NCBI GenBank assembly: GCA_013695255.1
Contig: JACDAV010000055.1
Location: 1 to 7,769, forward strand
DNA: 7,769 nucleotides
Direction of reading: 5' to 3'
Source of the DNA: Chloroflexota bacterium
Lineage (GTDB): Bacteria > Chloroflexota > Limnocylindria > Limnocylindrales > CSP1-4
The notes under the pieces are model-generated. The model was not told where the DNA came from. It did not search any database and worked only from the letters and a program-made list of their open reading frames with translations. This document shows, piece by piece, positions 5,912-7,769 of the stretch (within the stretch, counting starts at the first letter, position 1; each line of letters opens with the position of its first letter). A program made the position numbers and the translations under genes.

Positions 5912-7769
5912 ATGGACACGCGCTCGCTGGACCTGCTGGAGTTCCCGGCCGTCCGGGCGCGGCTCGCCGAGCTGACCTCGTTCGGACCATCGCGCCGGCT
6001 GGCGGACGCGCTCGAGCCGCAGTCCGACCCCGTCCTGGTCGCCCGGGGGCTCGACGAGACCGACCAGGCACGGTCGCTGATCACGGACCGGCCCGGCGTC
6101 GGCATTGGCGCGGCCCACGACATCGGCCCGTGGGTCGAGCGCGCCATCCGCGGCGGCCGGCTCGAGCCCGGGCACTTCCTCGAGATCGCGGAGACGCTCG
6201 ACGCGACCGCGAGGCTCGACACCGCGCTGGCAGAGGAGCGCCGTCCGCTGCTCCGGGACCTGGGCCGCGAGCTGCACCCGCTGCCCGGGCTGCGCAGCAC
6301 GCTGGCGCGCAGCTTCGACCCGGTGGGCGAGCTGCTCGACACGGCATCGCCGCGGCTGGGTCCGCTGCGGGGCGCCGTCCGGGTGGCCTACGACCGGCTG
6401 CGCCGGCGGCTCGACGCGCTCGTCGGCTCGGAGCTTGGCGGCGCGCTCCAGGAGCCGATCGTCACCATGCGCAACGGCCGCTACGTCGTGCCGGTCCGGT
6501 CCGAGGCGAGGTCGCGGGTCAAGGGCATCGTCCACGACGCCTCCGGCAGCGGCCAGACGCTGTTCGTGGAGCCGCTCGTCGTGGTCGAGCTGGGCAACGC
6601 CTGGCGCGAGGCGCTCGCGGCGGAGCAGGAGGAGATCGGCCGGATCCTCGACGAGCTCTCGTCGTACGTCGCGGCCAACGGCGAGGCGCTGCGCGAGACG
6701 CTCGACGCCCTTGCCCGCTTCGACCTGTGGGCCGCCAAGGCGCAGCTGGCGTCGCTCATGGACGGGCTGCGCGCGGAGACGGCGGAACGAGCGGAGGTCA
6801 CGCTGCTGGGCGCCCGGCACCCGGGCCTGACCGGCCGGGTCGTGCCGATCGACGTCCGACTCGGCGGCGACTACACGGCACTCGTCGTGACCGGACCGAA
6901 CACCGGCGGCAAGACCGTCACCCTGCGCACCCTCGGGCTGCTCGCCCTGATGCACCAGGCCGGGCTCCACGTGCCGGCCGACGCGGGCAGCCGCCTGCCC
7001 GTCTTCCGCGACGTCTTTGCCGACATCGGCGACGAGCAGTCGATCGCCCAGTCGCTGTCCACCTTCTCCGGGCACCTGCGGCGGATCACCCGGATCGTGG
7101 AGGCGGCGGGCCCCGACACGCTGGTCCTGCTCGACGAGCTGGGCGCGGGCACGGACCCGACCGAGGGTTCCGCGCTCGCCCAGGCGCTCCTGGACCACTT
7201 CATCCGGGCCGGCTCGCTCGTGGCGGCGACGACCCACTACGCCGAGCTGAAGGCCTACGCGCACACGACGGCGGAGGCCCGCAACGCATCGGTCGAGTTC
7301 GACCTCGAGACGCTGTCGCCCACGTACCGGTTGACGATTGGCCTGCCCGGCGGGAGCCAGGCATTCGCGATCGCGGAGCGGCTCGGGCTGCCGACCGACA
7401 TCGTGGCCGACGCCCGCTCCCGACTGTCGGAGAACCAGCGCGCCTTCGAAGAGACGCTGGCCCGGATCCGCGAGGCCGAGGGCGAGACGAGCGACCGGCT
7501 CGAGGAGGCACGGGCGGCCGAGGTCCGCGCGGCGGCGGCGCTTCGCTCCGCCGATGAGGAGCGCCGCCGCGCCCGTCGCGAGCGGGACGAGCTCGTGCGG
7601 TCCGCACGGGAGGAGGCCGAGCGGCTCGTCGGCGACCTGCGGGACGAACTCGCGGAGACGCAGCGGCGGCTCGAGCGCGAGACGGTCACCGGGCCGGGTC
7701 TCGAGGCTGCGATCGGGCGGGCGGAGACGGCGCTGGACCGGCTCCCGGAGCCCCCGCAGGCGCCGGCGC
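5912..7769 (+). CDS. mutS2: Endonuclease/ATPase MutS2 (partial, C-terminus beyond the window)
   Basis: The frame runs without a stop from ATG 5912 to the right edge, giving 619 residues of a family usually near 780. The N-terminus, MDTRSLDLLEFPAVRARLAEL, is typical. The core block EPIVTMRNGRYVVPV...KGIVHDASGSGQTLFVEP spans ~181-222. The MutS ATPase has Walker A GPNTGGKT (328-335), the FADIGDEQSIAQSLSTFSGH block (369-388), Walker B LVLLDE (404-409) followed by LGAGTDP, and THYAELKAY (441-449). IGLPGGSQAFAIAERLGL then leads into a long charged coiled coil (~505-590). The Smr nuclease domain and the preceding small barrel should lie beyond 7769. MutS2 lacks the MutS mismatch-reading domain; relatives restrain recombination (Thermus, Helicobacter) or rescue collided ribosomes (Bacillus). 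The start is 2 nt after the glycosylase stop with no clear Shine-Dalgarno, so coupling is probable. Confidence 0.96.
   Translation, partial: MDTRSLDLLEFPAVRARLAELTSFGPSRRLADALEPQSDPVLVARGLDETDQARSLITDRPGVGIGAAHDIGPWVERAIRGGRLEPGHFLEIAETLDATARLDTALAEERRPLLRDLGRELHPLPGLRSTLARSFDPVGELLDTASPRLGPLRGAVRVAYDRLRRRLDALVGSELGGALQEPIVTMRNGRYVVPVRSEARSRVKGIVHDASGSGQTLFVEPLVVVELGNAWREALAAEQEEIGRILDELSSYVAANGEALRETLDALARFDLWAAKAQLASLMDGLRAETAERAEVTLLGARHPGLTGRVVPIDVRLGGDYTALVVTGPNTGGKTVTLRTLGLLALMHQAGLHVPADAGSRLPVFRDVFADIGDEQSIAQSLSTFSGHLRRITRIVEAAGPDTLVLLDELGAGTDPTEGSALAQALLDHFIRAGSLVAATTHYAELKAYAHTTAEARNASVEFDLETLSPTYRLTIGLPGGSQAFAIAERLGLPTDIVADARSRLSENQRAFEETLARIREAEGETSDRLEEARAAEVRAAAALRSADEERRRARRERDELVRSAREEAERLVGDLRDELAETQRRLERETVTGPGLEAAIGRAETALDRLPEPPQAPA

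Noticed and set aside
5816..7264. 482-residue - strand open frame opposite mutS2
   Set aside because: An antisense shadow typical of high-GC coding DNA; no motif, and it ends inside mpg with no ribosome binding site that I can see.
5542..7557. 671-residue + strand open frame across mpg and mutS2
   Set aside because: Very Arg/Pro/Gly/Ala-rich product, no domain pattern, and it lies entirely under two genes with clear family matches in other frames.

Overview
The window is a stretch of ordinary bacterial chromosome with very high GC (about 70% by eye, not computed). All convincing genes lie on the + strand. The gene order, the GC content, the frequent GTG/TTG starts and the Ala/Pro/Gln-rich tail on the presumed IF-3 fit a high-GC Gram-positive-like lineage. 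Chloroflexota (for example a Limnocylindria-like group) is my first guess and Actinomycetota the alternative; no marker here settles it. I saw no tRNA, rRNA, CRISPR array, insertion sequence, phage gene or attachment site.

The left part (1-4448) is the classic translation operon infC-rpmI-rplT-pheS-pheT. Only the last ~71 codons of a presumed infC are present. They are followed by ribosomal proteins L35 and L20 and then both subunits of phenylalanyl-tRNA synthetase. The genes are packed tightly: 7 nt between infC and rpmI, 4 nt between rpmI and rplT, and an ATGA overlap between pheS and pheT. The only looser junction is rplT-pheS (about 110 nt), which begins with a hairpin built on the rplT stop codon.

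A short spacer (4449-4611) holds a strong GC-rich hairpin just after pheT and then a good sigma-70-like promoter (TTGCGA, 18 nt, TACGCT). I read this as the end of the translation operon and the start of a second transcription unit.

The second unit (4612 to the right edge) encodes a CvpA-family membrane protein, a 3-methyladenine DNA glycosylase of the AAG/MPG family, and MutS2. MutS2 is cut by the window edge after about 619 residues, before its Smr domain. The junctions cvpA/mpg (CTGA overlap) and mpg/mutS2 (2 nt) imply translational coupling. The order pheST ... cvpA ... mutS2 recalls the Firmicutes arrangement pheS-pheT-rnhC-zapA-cvpA-polX-mutS2, with a base-excision glycosylase where polX sits there.

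The most unusual point is the glycosylase start. Its conserved N-terminus, including the catalytic Glu, lies well upstream of the first ATG/GTG/TTG in its frame. The best start is a CTG that overlaps the cvpA stop codon. I found no evidence for an undescribed defence or mobile system; the window looks like housekeeping DNA with a few details worth checking.
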